DNA of 64,000 nucleotides from Sulfolobus tengchongensis (GTDB lineage: Archaea; Thermoproteota; Thermoprotei_A; Sulfolobales; Sulfolobaceae): the NCBI RefSeq assembly GCF_036967215.1, contig NZ_CP146016.1, positions 896,501 to 960,500 of the forward strand. Reading direction: 5' to 3'. Of this stretch, positions 16,087 to 24,662 are shown piece after piece. The first letter of the stretch is position 1, and the number at the start of each line of letters is the position of its first letter. Under the pieces are notes generated by a model, which had not been told where the DNA came from, searched no databases, and worked only from the letters and a program-made list of their open reading frames with translations. A program made the translations under genes and the position numbers.

Positions 16087-16809
16087 TTAACCCCAACCCG
16101 GAGGAGCCGAGGTAGTCGTTGTAGTGGTAGAAGAAGATGACGAAATTATAGAATATGGAACTGAGACAGAGTTTGATACTATCAAATCTATCCACATACC
16201 ACTTTCTGCATGACTGTATATTCCACAAGCAATCCAATAATATCCTGCTGATATGTTATCTAAAATTCCTATGGCAGTCTGCCCGCTTGGAACACCATTA
16301 ATCGTAAAATCAGATGGATTATCTCCAACGTAAAGTAAAATCTTACCATCTTTGGATATGTTTGCATTATTGGGAGTTGGGGTATCATTAAGCACTATGT
16401 TAGCATTATGGGGTATTGGTTGATCATTAGTCAATATTATCATTACATTCCATCCAGCTGGAATGTAAATCTTCATCTGCCCATATGCAGTACCATTATA
16501 ATTAAAGGAGGGACCAGTCGCAGTAACTACTAGGTATATGAAGACAGTCTTATTATTAGGATTATAGGGTAATTGAGTTGCACCAGCAGGTAATGCTACT
16601 GTAGATGTAGTAGTGGAAGAAGTTGAAGTACTGGAAGTAGTAGAAGACGACATAGAAGTACTTGTCGTAGATGAAGAAGTTGTCATGCTTGTTAATTGTG
16701 ATGTTGTAGTTGACGTTGGCCCTAAGTGATGAGACGCAATAAGATATCCTACTACACCTACTATTACTATTACAATAACTACAATAGCTATAATTACCGA
16801 TGTGTTCAT
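16087..16809 (-). CDS. soxE: Sulfocyanin-like blue copper protein
   Basis: Membrane-anchored type 1 copper protein of 240 residues, close to sulfocyanin (SoxE), which carries electrons for the terminal oxidases on the outer face of the membrane. The order is an N-terminal membrane anchor (about residues 5-24), a Ser/Thr-rich linker (about 32-70, likely glycosylated), then a cupredoxin domain with copper ligands H134 (PIPHN), C195, H200 and M205 in WIACGIYSHAESGMW. Unlike the sulfocyanins I recall, it has a second Ser/Thr-rich tail (about 223-233) ending APPGWG. The ATG is at 16809. No oxidase subunits are adjacent, so it may be a paralog outside the SoxM cluster; the symbol denotes family membership. 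Confidence 0.85.
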   Translation of the reverse strand: MNTSVIIAIVVIVIVIVGVVGYLIASHHLGPTSTTTSQLTSMTTSSSTTSTSMSSSTTSSTSTSSTTTSTVALPAGATQLPYNPNNKTVFIYLVVTATGPSFNYNGTAYGQMKIYIPAGWNVMIILTNDQPIPHNANIVLNDTPTPNNANISKDGKILLYVGDNPSDFTINGVPSGQTAIGILDNISAGYYWIACGIYSHAESGMWIDLIVSNSVSVPYSIISSSSSTTTTTTSAPPGWG

Positions 16810-16991
16810 ACATCGAAGGTCTTTTGTGCATATTTAAATCTTTTCCCAAATATCTTATCTAATCCTATTAGGGAAATTAGAATATATTACGAACATTTAT
16901 ATATAATAAATTACAATATTTAAATATATTCTACTTTTCATTAACTCTTTCCGATAACTTTTATTGTAAGTTTTGTATAAATATTATTCTT

Positions 16992-17516
16992 GTGGATCTG
17001 CAGATAAAGGATAATAAAGTGTTCTTTAATGGTAAAGAGGAGGCTTTTTCGGTGAGCGGATACCATTTTTCTCCTTGGTTCGATGACATATTTTACGTTT
17101 ATTCATACAATAATAACCTGTTGATAGATCTCGACTATAAGGAGTTTATAAGCGCCTTGAGGAGAGTAGAGGAGGAGTTAAAAATAGATTATACTGAGTT
17201 AAGAAATAATTCATCAAATATTATTATTTACGTCAATAGCGGAAATATACATATAGAGTCAGTAATTGATACTTTTTCACAAAATATTATAACTGTGGTT
17301 AATGGTTGCAAGATTAAACATCAAAGAGGACCCATATGTGCTTTAAATGACTGCAGATACGACGGGCTTTTTTATTTATATGGTTCGCTCTACCATTATG
17401 TTTTAGCTTTTGATTTTGACTTTACTGTTAATAGTAGGTTATATATTGTTAATCCTTTTTTATTTATTAATGAAATTATATTTAATAAACTACTTAATAG
17501 GTTTAAATTTAGCTAA
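16992..17516 (+). CDS. Hypothetical protein
   Basis: A 174-residue protein without a recognised family. It is rich in aromatic and hydrophobic residues, with cysteines near residues 102, 112 and 117 (GCKIKH, ICALNDC). The C-terminus is hydrophobic but lacks a clear single membrane segment. The GTG at 16992 follows a TATA-like GTATAAATATT at 16975-16985, a spacing somewhat short for a leaderless start. The next gene begins eight bases after its stop, so they probably form an operon. I cannot propose a function. Confidence 0.6.
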   Translation: MDLQIKDNKVFFNGKEEAFSVSGYHFSPWFDDIFYVYSYNNNLLIDLDYKEFISALRRVEEELKIDYTELRNNSSNIIIYVNSGNIHIESVIDTFSQNIITVVNGCKIKHQRGPICALNDCRYDGLFYLYGSLYHYVLAFDFDFTVNSRLYIVNPFLFINEIIFNKLLNRFKFS

Positions 17517-17524
17517 GAAATCTT

Positions 17525-17794
17525 GTGAATGATAAAAATTTGTTAAATGCATTGTGGAAAAGTTTTAAAAAGAGAGAGTATGCACATTATCTTATGAAAG
17601 AAAGAGAAGTAGAGGCTAAAAGATTAGTTGGGAAAAAGAATGTCAGAGGAAAAACATACGAATATGAATATTACACACTGCCATTGAATCTATATTTGCC
17701 AAAGTCCATGGTAGAGAAGTTCGGTACAAAATATATGCTACAAGTAGATGAGGATAGCGGTACCATAACAATAAAACCTAAGTCAAGTCATTGA
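17525..17794 (+). CDS. Small protein with possible AbrB/SpoVT-like end
   Basis: An 89-residue, lysine-rich protein. The C-terminal half (LPLNLYLPKSMVEKFGTKYM then LQVDEDSGTITIKP) has the strand-PKSMVEKFG-strand pattern of swapped-hairpin AbrB/SpoVT domains, which bind DNA and often act as antitoxins. The N-terminal half is helical and basic. The GTG at 17525 lies eight bases after the preceding stop. The last 17 bases overlap the convergent gene at 17778-18140. The domain assignment is tentative; a nucleic-acid-binding role would fit its charge. Confidence 0.6.
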   Translation: MNDKNLLNALWKSFKKREYAHYLMKEREVEAKRLVGKKNVRGKTYEYEYYTLPLNLYLPKSMVEKFGTKYMLQVDEDSGTITIKPKSSH

Positions 17795-18140
17795 TTCCAA
17801 AGAGCCTACCTTTGCGAATTATGAACGTTTTGCTAGAAGTATGTATCTTGATAACGTTACTCTTAATCTCGAATTGAATTATTTTTTCATAGGTTTGAGG
17901 CGTGTAAAGTTTAAATGCACTTATCAAAAGAACAAAGTAGCCTAATATAGGGAAGAGAAGTAAAATTAATATATAGATATCCTTCAAAAGAGCATACATG
18001 ATGGAAATTATTACTATGGTAATAAATGAAATGTAATACATCTCGTGAATTCGTGTCCTCCGATAGCCTATTTTGTTCTCTGGCAAAATAAATACAATGT
18101 AATAACCATCCTCACTCAATGCAATAGCTTTCTTTACCAC
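17778..18140 (-). CDS. Small membrane protein with two transmembrane helices
   Basis: A 120-residue protein with a hydrophobic hairpin at about residues 34-74 (two helices separated by LLKD), flanked by a polar N-terminal domain and a basic C-terminal domain of mixed strands (IKIHTSSKTFIIRKGRLFG). The layout resembles small bacterial PH-like or stress membrane proteins, but I cannot assign a family. The start is a GTG at 18140. Its 3' end overlaps the plus-strand 89-residue gene by 17 bases. Confidence 0.55.
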   Translation of the reverse strand: MVKKAIALSEDGYYIVFILPENKIGYRRTRIHEMYYISFITIVIISIMYALLKDIYILILLLFPILGYFVLLISAFKLYTPQTYEKIIQFEIKSNVIKIHTSSKTFIIRKGRLFGINDLT

Positions 18141-18580
18141 ATTATAAAATATGTTAGAGTGAGGTTTTTTGTTATAAGTTAGAAATGTATCGCTCTTTCT
18201 ATGTCGTTCATGTATCTGTTTTTATTTATAATAATCATTCACTAGAAGTGTGACTAGAAAGCTTCACCTCTTTAAAACGCGGAGGAATTTAAAAACCCAC
18301 AGAAGAACCTCTCTGTTGTTCGTAGCTTTATTTTATTATGAATTGATCCAATGTTATAGTTTACTGACTTCTCACTGCCTCGGAGAGGCTTTCTGCCCGC
18401 ATTTTTGTAAACTGTGATAAATCCCATACTGATCTTTATGATCAATTATATCTTCTTTAACTTATAAGGATAAACTACAATTTTTAAAAGTTAATCTGAT
18501 TTCAAATAAATTACAACGATCTCATAAATTACTCAGGTAAGGAGCTTCAATTCATTTTTAAATCCCCATTCATCTGTTCA
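18141..18580. other. Non-coding stretch with possible insertion-sequence debris
   Basis: No gene seen. A hairpin GCCTC-GGA-GAGGC sits near 18379. The segment around 18391-18415 (CTTTCTGCCCGCATTTTTG then TAAACTGTGA) partly resembles 40588-40612 and the AAACTGTGAG word at 14212. AATTACTCAGG near 18528 resembles the outer end of the transposase remnants. The resemblances are weak. Confidence 0.3.
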
Positions 18581-19573
18581 TTAATCTCTGATGAGGACTT
18601 TATACATAGGATCAATTAAGAAATATTTTCCATCTTTTTTATATATTATTCTAGCTTTTATTAACTGTTTTAAGGAATGATCAAAGTTCCAATCACTTAT
18701 CTTTTTACCTAATAAACCCTCGCAAACCTTTTTCAAATTATTCCAGTTAGAGCTTTTCAACAAACCGAGAGCTTTTACTATTACTTTTTCTATCTCACCT
18801 AATCTGGCGTATTCATCTAAAATTATCCTAGAAGCAATATTATCCACTTCTTCTTTTGCTTTTTTATGATCGTAGCCTAGACTTCTTAAATTACCGTAAT
18901 ACGTTAGCCATCCTACGATTCCTTGATAAGTCTCTGCTGAATCTTTAATCTCTTCTTCAGTCATATTAATACTGCACCTCTCTTTTCCATAAGCTAAAAA
19001 AGACACGCTCTCTTCATAAGAAAAAGGTGAAATTTCTTTTTCGACAATAGGTCTACCCTTAAATTGATTAGAGAATTTTTTCCCTTTACTTTCACCAACC
19101 AACACTTTAGATAAACCAATCATTGAACCAGTAAAGATGAACTTAACATCAGAAGTATTATAAGCTGTTGATAAAACTGAGATAAACCAAGGCGTCGTAA
19201 TATTTTGAACCTCATCAATACCAATAACAACATCACCTAACTTTGTAAGGATATTTTGGAGTGAAAAAGTTGGTTTCTTGTCGATATCTACTTTTAAAAC
19301 CTTTAGGTCTATCTGAAATCTAAATTTTATTTCGTTGTAAAGGCTACTAGCCAATTGTTTTAATGATGTGATTCCAGAAGCATCGATATAAACTCCGTTA
19401 AGTTCATTAACAACTATTTTAACTATTGAAGTCTTTCCGACTCTTTTTGGACCTATTATTAAAGGCCAAAATTTTCCTTGGATAAGCTTCTTTACCTCAT
19501 TCAAAGTATCTTCCCTATCATAAAATGATTCCCTAGAATTCTTAGGATAAGGATCAAAGACATCACATGCCAT
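18581..19573 (-). CDS. Archaeal STAND/AAA-type ATPase
   Basis: P-loop ATPase of 330 residues of the large archaeal ATPase family (STAND-like). Walker A is GPKRVGKTS near residues 41-49, Walker B is VVIGIDEVQ near 115-123, and the sensor strand FIFTGS follows near 145. A C-terminal winged-helix-like region ends with the typical LIDPMYKVLI. Family members are multi-copy in Sulfolobales and their functions are mostly unknown; links to mobile elements and stress signalling have been suggested. The ATG at 19573 lies in a 31-bp sequence that is repeated upstream, with a TATA-like TTATATAT about 26 nt before it, indicating a leaderless transcript. It has no obvious operon partner. Confidence 0.88.
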   Translation of the reverse strand: MACDVFDPYPKNSRESFYDREDTLNEVKKLIQGKFWPLIIGPKRVGKTSIVKIVVNELNGVYIDASGITSLKQLASSLYNEIKFRFQIDLKVLKVDIDKKPTFSLQNILTKLGDVVIGIDEVQNITTPWFISVLSTAYNTSDVKFIFTGSMIGLSKVLVGESKGKKFSNQFKGRPIVEKEISPFSYEESVSFLAYGKERCSINMTEEEIKDSAETYQGIVGWLTYYGNLRSLGYDHKKAKEEVDNIASRIILDEYARLGEIEKVIVKALGLLKSSNWNNLKKVCEGLLGKKISDWNFDHSLKQLIKARIIYKKDGKYFLIDPMYKVLIRD

Positions 19574-19650
19574 ATTAGTAACTAATATAGCAATATATAT
19601 AAGTTTTACAACCTTAGGTATGCCATATTAGTAACTAATATAGCAATATA
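19567..19650. repeat. 31-bp duplicated promoter/start segment with palindrome
   Basis: The same 31 bases occur at 19567-19597 and 19620-19650, separated by 22 bases. Each copy contains the palindrome ATATTAG-TAA-CTAATAT and, on the minus strand, an ATGGCAT start. In the gene-proximal copy this is the true start codon of the ATPase; in the distal copy it opens a tiny frame of six codons ending in TAA. The palindrome lies between TATA box and start, where a repressor would act. Confidence 0.85.
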
Positions 19651-20016
19651 GTTTGGTTAATCCCCAAATTCACTCTAGGTCACTGTTACTTCCTTTAATA
19701 TAAGTATCAATTAAGTTCTAATTCCGGTTTTATCAAAAGTTTGTTAGCTATGGGATATGTTTCTTATAAGAGAAAAATTGAAAATGATTAGAGCAAACAT
19801 AAAGATTATGGATTATTTTTATAGAAATTTTAAGTATAACTAAGACTAGATCTATCTTAGATCTTTGGAAAAAGAATGTAATAATTCAAAATTTTCAACT
19901 ATCCGACAGTATTATGGAAATTTTCAACTGCTTGATCATTCAATGTTTAATTCAACTGTTGAGATGCTTAACATATGAATAATAATAAATATTAAGAAGA
20001 CAGAGTACTTGAAGAG
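19651..20016. other. AT-rich divergent intergenic stretch
   Basis: Between the ATPase and the surface protein gene. AT-rich, no gene or repeat seen beyond the duplicated segment on its left. The weak purine stretch GAAGAG lies directly before the ATG at 20017. Confidence 0.4.
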
Positions 20017-21057
20017 ATGAAAGGATATCTTATAATTCTATTTCTACTCTTGACCAGTATAATTTTTGTTCAAACCGCTAAGTCTGCTAATGAGCTCAGT
20101 TTCCTTAACGTAGGGAATACGATTAGTTACAATATATATGAAACCTCGTCTAGAATAGGAACCTATTTAACCTTTAACATAAGTATGAACTTAACCTGGA
20201 ACGGAACAGCTTTCGTAATAAATGGAAAATCAATAAATAAAATATACCCTGCAATAAGTACAAATAATGTTACAATAGAGAATGTGAGTGGAGCTTATCC
20301 ATATCCATTAAGCGTTTGGATAAATGTAGTTGCAGCAGGTACTCCACAGGGATTTTTGGAAACCGGAAAGGAGTTTACTACATATAATGGAATACCTGCA
20401 GTGAAATTCGTAGATTATAATAACTATACATATATTTCTTTGCAATATATGATACCATTAAAGTCATATTACAGTATAGATATTAACCCAGTTTCTAATG
20501 TAACTTATAGTTCGGACGTAAGCTTAACATCTGCCGATTTAAACTTCTATATGGGATCATATAACGTTTACAATGTTTCTTTCAAATATATATATGAAAA
20601 CTATACAGTGAATTTATACTTGATAGTGGCCTCCCAAAACGCTAAAATTAACCTTTCGAACTATACAGGCCATTTTGGTATGAACGTTTATGGCTCAAAG
20701 TTCATAACGTTATTAATCCCAATAACTACTTTTAATGATTTATTTGGAGTATCCAAATTCATATATAACGGTTCTACTTATCTAATAGTATTAACTTCTA
20801 CTGGCTATGCTTACTATTATAATTCATCTGTCCCAATAATTGGTAGTATAATTCCAGGAACAAATTACTATATGATTTCCATACCGTATTCAGGGAACTT
20901 AACAATAGTATTCGGTAATTCACATTCAAACTATATAGACGGAAGCGTTAATATAAAAAGTTCAGAGATTGGTGGATTACCTATAGTTTACGTGGTCTCT
21001 GCAATAATTATCGTTACGGTAGTAGGGTTTGTTAGTTATAGGTTAAGAAAGAAGTAG
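20017..21057 (+). CDS. Secreted, membrane-anchored surface glycoprotein
   Basis: A 346-residue protein with an N-terminal signal peptide (hydrophobic residues 4-21, likely cleavage after the TAKSA region) and a C-terminal membrane helix (about 322-342) followed by the basic anchor YRLRKK. The external domain is beta-rich and has more than 15 Asn-X-Ser/Thr sites, so heavy N-glycosylation is expected. It lacks a recognisable catalytic motif; some resemblance in composition to thermopsin-type surface proteins is not enough to name it. The start ATG is at 20017. Its last 15 bases overlap the convergent sucD gene. Confidence 0.8.
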   Translation: MKGYLIILFLLLTSIIFVQTAKSANELSFLNVGNTISYNIYETSSRIGTYLTFNISMNLTWNGTAFVINGKSINKIYPAISTNNVTIENVSGAYPYPLSVWINVVAAGTPQGFLETGKEFTTYNGIPAVKFVDYNNYTYISLQYMIPLKSYYSIDINPVSNVTYSSDVSLTSADLNFYMGSYNVYNVSFKYIYENYTVNLYLIVASQNAKINLSNYTGHFGMNVYGSKFITLLIPITTFNDLFGVSKFIYNGSTYLIVLTSTGYAYYYNSSVPIIGSIIPGTNYYMISIPYSGNLTIVFGNSHSNYIDGSVNIKSSEIGGLPIVYVVSAIIIVTVVGFVSYRLRKK

Positions 21058-21894
21058 CTTTGGAATATCGTATGGAGTATTAGCAACTGGTATACCGGCT
21101 TCCTTGAATGCCTTAATCTTACTTTCGAACGTTCCCATGCCCATATAAACCACAGCACCAGCATGACCCATTCTCTTCTCCCTAGGTGCGGTCATTCCAG
21201 CTATATAGGCTATAACTTTCTTCTTTATCTCACCTTTTTTATACGCCTCTGCTACTCTCTCTTCCATTGTACCTCCGATTTCACCTATTACAATAATCTT
21301 ATCTGTTTCTGGGTCTTGATCAAACATCCTCACAATCTCTAAGAGACTTGTACCTATTATTGGATCTCCTCCTACTCCTATTACTGTCGATTGACCCATT
21401 CCGGAATTTTTAAGTAATTCTGAAACCTCGTATGTTAATGTTCCAGATCTAGACACAATTCCCACATTACCCTTCTTAAATGCCCTAGCAGGAAGTATAC
21501 CCACAAGACTCTCCTCTGGGACTATTAATCCTGGACAATTAGGCCCAATTATTCTAGAACCTCTTGCCCTAGCATACTTTATTGCCCTAGCCATATCTAA
21601 AACTGGAATGTGCTCAGTTATTGTGACAATTAGCTTAATCCCAGAATCCACTGCTTCATATATCGCATCTACTGCATATCTAGCTGGAACGAAAATTATT
21701 GAAGCATCAGCCTCATGCTCCTTTACTGCATCTTTCATGGTATCATAAACTGGAACTCCATTAACTTCAGTTCCTCCCTTGCCTGGAGTTACACCAGCGA
21801 CTATCTTAGTACCATACTTAAGCATTTGTTGAGTGTGAAAGCTTCCTTCCCTTCCAGTTATCCCTTGAACTATAACCCTTGTATTCTTATTTAT
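21043..21894 (-). CDS. sucD: Succinyl-CoA ligase alpha subunit, non-canonical start
   Basis: CoA-binding alpha subunit of succinyl-CoA synthetase. The CoA-domain start [16 protein letters not shown] is present and must be translated. The phosphohistidine lies in the MGHAGAVVY motif, about 40 residues from the end, and the [15 protein letters not shown] loop is intact. The first ATG (21825) would drop this essential N-terminus. Upstream codons in frame are ACG, CTC and ATA with no ATG, GTG or TTG after the preceding in-frame stop. I place the start at ATA (21892-21894), which overlaps the sucC stop as ATAA; CTC at 21897 or ACG at 21900 are alternatives. Product about 283 residues, near the usual 288. 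It is co-transcribed with sucC. Confidence 0.85.
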   Translation of the reverse strand: MNKNTRVIVQGITGREGSFHTQQMLKYGTKIVAGVTPGKGGTEVNGVPVYDTMKDAVKEHEADASIIFVPARYAVDAIYEAVDSGIKLIVTITEHIPVLDMARAIKYARARGSRIIGPNCPGLIVPEESLVGILPARAFKKGNVGIVSRSGTLTYEVSELLKNSGMGQSTVIGVGGDPIIGTSLLEIVRMFDQDPETDKIIVIGEIGGTMEERVAEAYKKGEIKKKVIAYIAGMTAPREKRMGHAGAVVYMGMGTFESKIKAFKEAGIPVANTPYDIPKLLLS

Positions 21895-22904
21895 GAGCGT
21901 ACTGCATCACCTATCATTTTTAATACATCATCATATACGTTTACTCCATTTTCCCTTAATATTTTCTTCCCTAATTCCTCATTTGTACCTAATAATCTAA
22001 CGAAAATCGGCTTCTTTATTTCCTTTAACGCATCAACTATACCTAACGCAACTTCATCACATCTGGTTATACCACCATAAATGTTAACAACTATCTTCTT
22101 AACTCTGGGATTTCTACCTACTTTTAGAACGCTTTCCCTAACGTGATCCCTACTGGCACCTCCCCCTACATCTAGGAAATCAGCTGGATTTCCCCCATTT
22201 AATTTGACTAGATCCATAGTAGCCATTGTCAACCCTGCACCATTACCTATTATCCCTATATCTCCCTCTAATTCCACATAACTATCACGAACCTCCTGCC
22301 TTCCTAACTCTTTTAATAAATCTTCATGCCTATATAATGCATTATCCTCTAAAATAACCTTAGAATCTAGAGCTAATAATCTACCATCATTGGTATACGC
22401 TAATGGATTGATTTCTACCAACTCAGCATCATAATCTACAAATAGTTTATATAAACCTTGGATTATTGGGGCTAATCCCTTAACTCCTAAATATTTTTCA
22501 GCTTCTATGATATCATAACTTCTTACCCCTCTTTCCAGTGGTATTATCATTCTCTTAACGTCCTTAGCTTGTTCTACATCAATTCCTCCTTCTCTAGAAA
22601 GCACCAACATTGGTTCTGCAGTTTCCCTATCCAACAAAACTGAGATGTAAAACTCCTTTTCATGAGGTACGAATTCTTCCACTAGGAACTTCTCTATTCC
22701 CATTTTTTTCAATTCTAGGATGGTATTATAAACGTCCTCAGTTACTCTGACTAATCCTCTTTTACCTCTAGCACCTTCTAATAGCTGAGATTTGACAACT
22801 GCCTTACCTTCCCATTTTATAGGTTCTGACGTTACAACTCCATTGGGTACTGGTATTCCTACTCGCCTAAAAAGGCTCTTTCCCTCGTATTCGTATAACT
22901 TCAT
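21891..22904 (-). CDS. sucC: Succinyl-CoA ligase beta subunit
   Basis: ATP-grasp beta subunit of succinyl-CoA synthetase, 337 residues, shorter than the 388 of bacterial enzymes but usual for Sulfolobales. The N-terminus [20 protein letters not shown] is typical. The nucleotide-binding segment [15 protein letters not shown] is near residue 40, and VEINPLAYT and the [12 protein letters not shown] loop (about 222) of the ligase domain are intact. Together with the alpha subunit it interconverts succinate and succinyl-CoA in the citric acid cycle. The ATG at 22904 has a TATA-like GTTTAAAT about 26 nt upstream. Confidence 0.94.
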   Translation of the reverse strand: MKLYEYEGKSLFRRVGIPVPNGVVTSEPIKWEGKAVVKSQLLEGARGKRGLVRVTEDVYNTILELKKMGIEKFLVEEFVPHEKEFYISVLLDRETAEPMLVLSREGGIDVEQAKDVKRMIIPLERGVRSYDIIEAEKYLGVKGLAPIIQGLYKLFVDYDAELVEINPLAYTNDGRLLALDSKVILEDNALYRHEDLLKELGRQEVRDSYVELEGDIGIIGNGAGLTMATMDLVKLNGGNPADFLDVGGGASRDHVRESVLKVGRNPRVKKIVVNIYGGITRCDEVALGIVDALKEIKKPIFVRLLGTNEELGKKILRENGVNVYDDVLKMIGDAVRS

Positions 22905-22989
22905 ACCACATAGTTCTCATGTAAAAATTTAAACATTACTATGCATTGCTTAAATTTAGTAAAAGTATTTAAATAAGTTTATTTTATAT

Positions 22990-23670
22990 TTACCCCTTTT
23001 CACTAACGTGATAATTGCAAATTCCCTTAAGGATACAGTCATCGCATTTCGGTTGCTTAAAACAGAACGCTCTACCTACAGTTACCATACCTGCATGAAG
23101 TAATTTATAATTAAACGTATCTTTCTCAACGTTTTTCTCCACTAATTCCTTAACCTTATTTTTTCTCTCGATTTCAACGTTTAAGACTCTAGATAGAATT
23201 CTCCTGCCATATTCTGAAGGTGGAAAGAATGGTTTATGCCCAGCGAAAAGTAAAATTGAATCCGCAGTTTCCTCACCTATCCCGTCAATCTTAAGTAACA
23301 GATCTCTATCGTAAAACTTTTCAATATCACCTAAACTTAGGATGATATGGGATATTGTCTTTAACCTCTTGACCTTAGTCCTATAAAAGTTGATCCCGCT
23401 TAATATTTCATACAATTCCTCATTTCTAACTTGGTACAACTTTTCAAAGTTGGTTAAACCTTTTTCTCTCATGACTTCTATTTTACTTTTTACAGTTTCC
23501 CATCTAGACATTTGGACAAGTATAGCAGATATTATTATTTCTTCTGCACTTTTTAGTCCTCCCCACCATTCGTACGAGGTCGCAGAAGAGACAATCCATC
23601 CCTTTTCCTCTAATATTTCCCTATTTTCATCAAATATTTTCAACATATTATAAAATATGTCACGAACCAT
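22990..23670 (-). CDS. HhH-GPD DNA glycosylase family protein, endonuclease III-like
   Basis: A 226-residue base-excision repair protein with helix-hairpin-helix (KIDGIGEETADSILL, about residues 127-141) and a C-terminal [4Fe-4S] loop (cysteines near 203, 209, 212 and 218, spacing 5-2-5). Endonuclease III has a catalytic Lys in GRKTAN and an Asp in VDTH. Here the Lys position holds Glu and the Asp position seems to hold Ser (FFPPSEYGRRI), so normal lyase activity is doubtful. Overall it resembles the MagIII-type subgroup. The ATG at 23670 overlaps the stop of the upstream glycosyltransferase gene (TGATG); a GTG at 23673 is possible. It may act on alkylated bases or have lost catalysis. Confidence 0.8.
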   Translation of the reverse strand: MVRDIFYNMLKIFDENREILEEKGWIVSSATSYEWWGGLKSAEEIIISAILVQMSRWETVKSKIEVMREKGLTNFEKLYQVRNEELYEILSGINFYRTKVKRLKTISHIILSLGDIEKFYDRDLLLKIDGIGEETADSILLFAGHKPFFPPSEYGRRILSRVLNVEIERKNKVKELVEKNVEKDTFNYKLLHAGMVTVGRAFCFKQPKCDDCILKGICNYHVSEKG

Positions 23671-24629
23671 CACGACTCACTTAGCAAGTATTTAACTAAG
23701 TTTGGAGTGCCTATATTAAAGGAGTTAGGTTCCTTAATGTTCTCTATTGCATCCCACAGAGTATTATCGTCTTTCCACGTAATTGGATCATCTAAAAAGG
23801 TAGCGCCTAAAATTCTTGCGTATTCCTTGGCATCCTCCAAAGAGGTAGCGCTAATCCAATCTCTGTTATAAACAATTATTGTTGGTTTCTTATACATAAC
23901 TACAGACTCCATTGCTGTTTTGCCTTGATGAGTTATCACCAATGACGCGTTTGCTATCCATTTTTCCAAATTTGGATCGAAGTCGAACGCAATAATGTTA
24001 TCGTTATTTTGATAAACTCTATGATTCACTTTGCCAGTTTGTAAAACTATCTTTGTCTTATTTCTATATTTCACAATTCTATCAAATAGCCTTTTAAAGC
24101 CCATACTTCCGGTTGTAACTAATATGTACCCTTCGTCCTTAGCTTCGTACTTTGGTTTTTCAACTATGGGACCAACTACAATTCCTTTATTTTCATACAA
24201 CCTCTTTTGTTCCTTCCAATGAAGGAAAATCCCTTTAGCGTAATTAGATATTATACTTATTGCTTTTCCTCTGGTAACTAACCTATCCTGACTTTCAATT
24301 CCATAAACTTTCCCACCTTTTAAAAATTGAAAAAAAGAGGGAAAGATTGAGTGATTGCTACCAGTTGCTACTATTATATCATATTTATTTATTTTTATAC
24401 TCTCCCAAATTATGGAGAAAAGCCTTTTGATTAACACGAGATTACTCTCATTTGGTTCCCTACCTTTAGGTACTTCGTAAATCTTATTCGCGTACTGAGA
24501 AATCATTTGCTTACTATAGAGGTCGCTTCTTGGTATTACGAAGTCTACCTTCTCTGGCATATACTGGGCTATGGCCCTAGCAAACCCTGTATGCCCTCCT
24601 CCGCTAGCTATTATTAGAATCCTTGCCAC
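23670..24629 (-). CDS. Alg14/Alg13-like fused glycosyltransferase
   Basis: A 319-residue GT-B glycosyltransferase. The N-terminal half has an Alg14-like start ([19 protein letters not shown]) and a [11 protein letters not shown] segment; the C-terminal half has the donor-site [19 protein letters not shown] of Alg13/MurG-type enzymes. Eukaryotes split these halves into two proteins that add the second GlcNAc to lipid-linked oligosaccharides. A role in dolichyl-linked glycan synthesis for N-glycosylation is therefore likely, with UDP-GlcNAc as probable donor. The ATG at 24629 is 33 bp from the divergent thrS start. The glycosylase gene is coupled downstream. The exact sugar is inferred only from family. 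Confidence 0.75.
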   Translation of the reverse strand: MARILIIASGGGHTGFARAIAQYMPEKVDFVIPRSDLYSKQMISQYANKIYEVPKGREPNESNLVLIKRLFSIIWESIKINKYDIIVATGSNHSIFPSFFQFLKGGKVYGIESQDRLVTRGKAISIISNYAKGIFLHWKEQKRLYENKGIVVGPIVEKPKYEAKDEGYILVTTGSMGFKRLFDRIVKYRNKTKIVLQTGKVNHRVYQNNDNIIAFDFDPNLEKWIANASLVITHQGKTAMESVVMYKKPTIIVYNRDWISATSLEDAKEYARILGATFLDDPITWKDDNTLWDAIENIKEPNSFNIGTPNLVKYLLSES

Positions 24630-24662
24630 ATTAAATTTGTAACAGCTAAAGATTTAAGTTAA

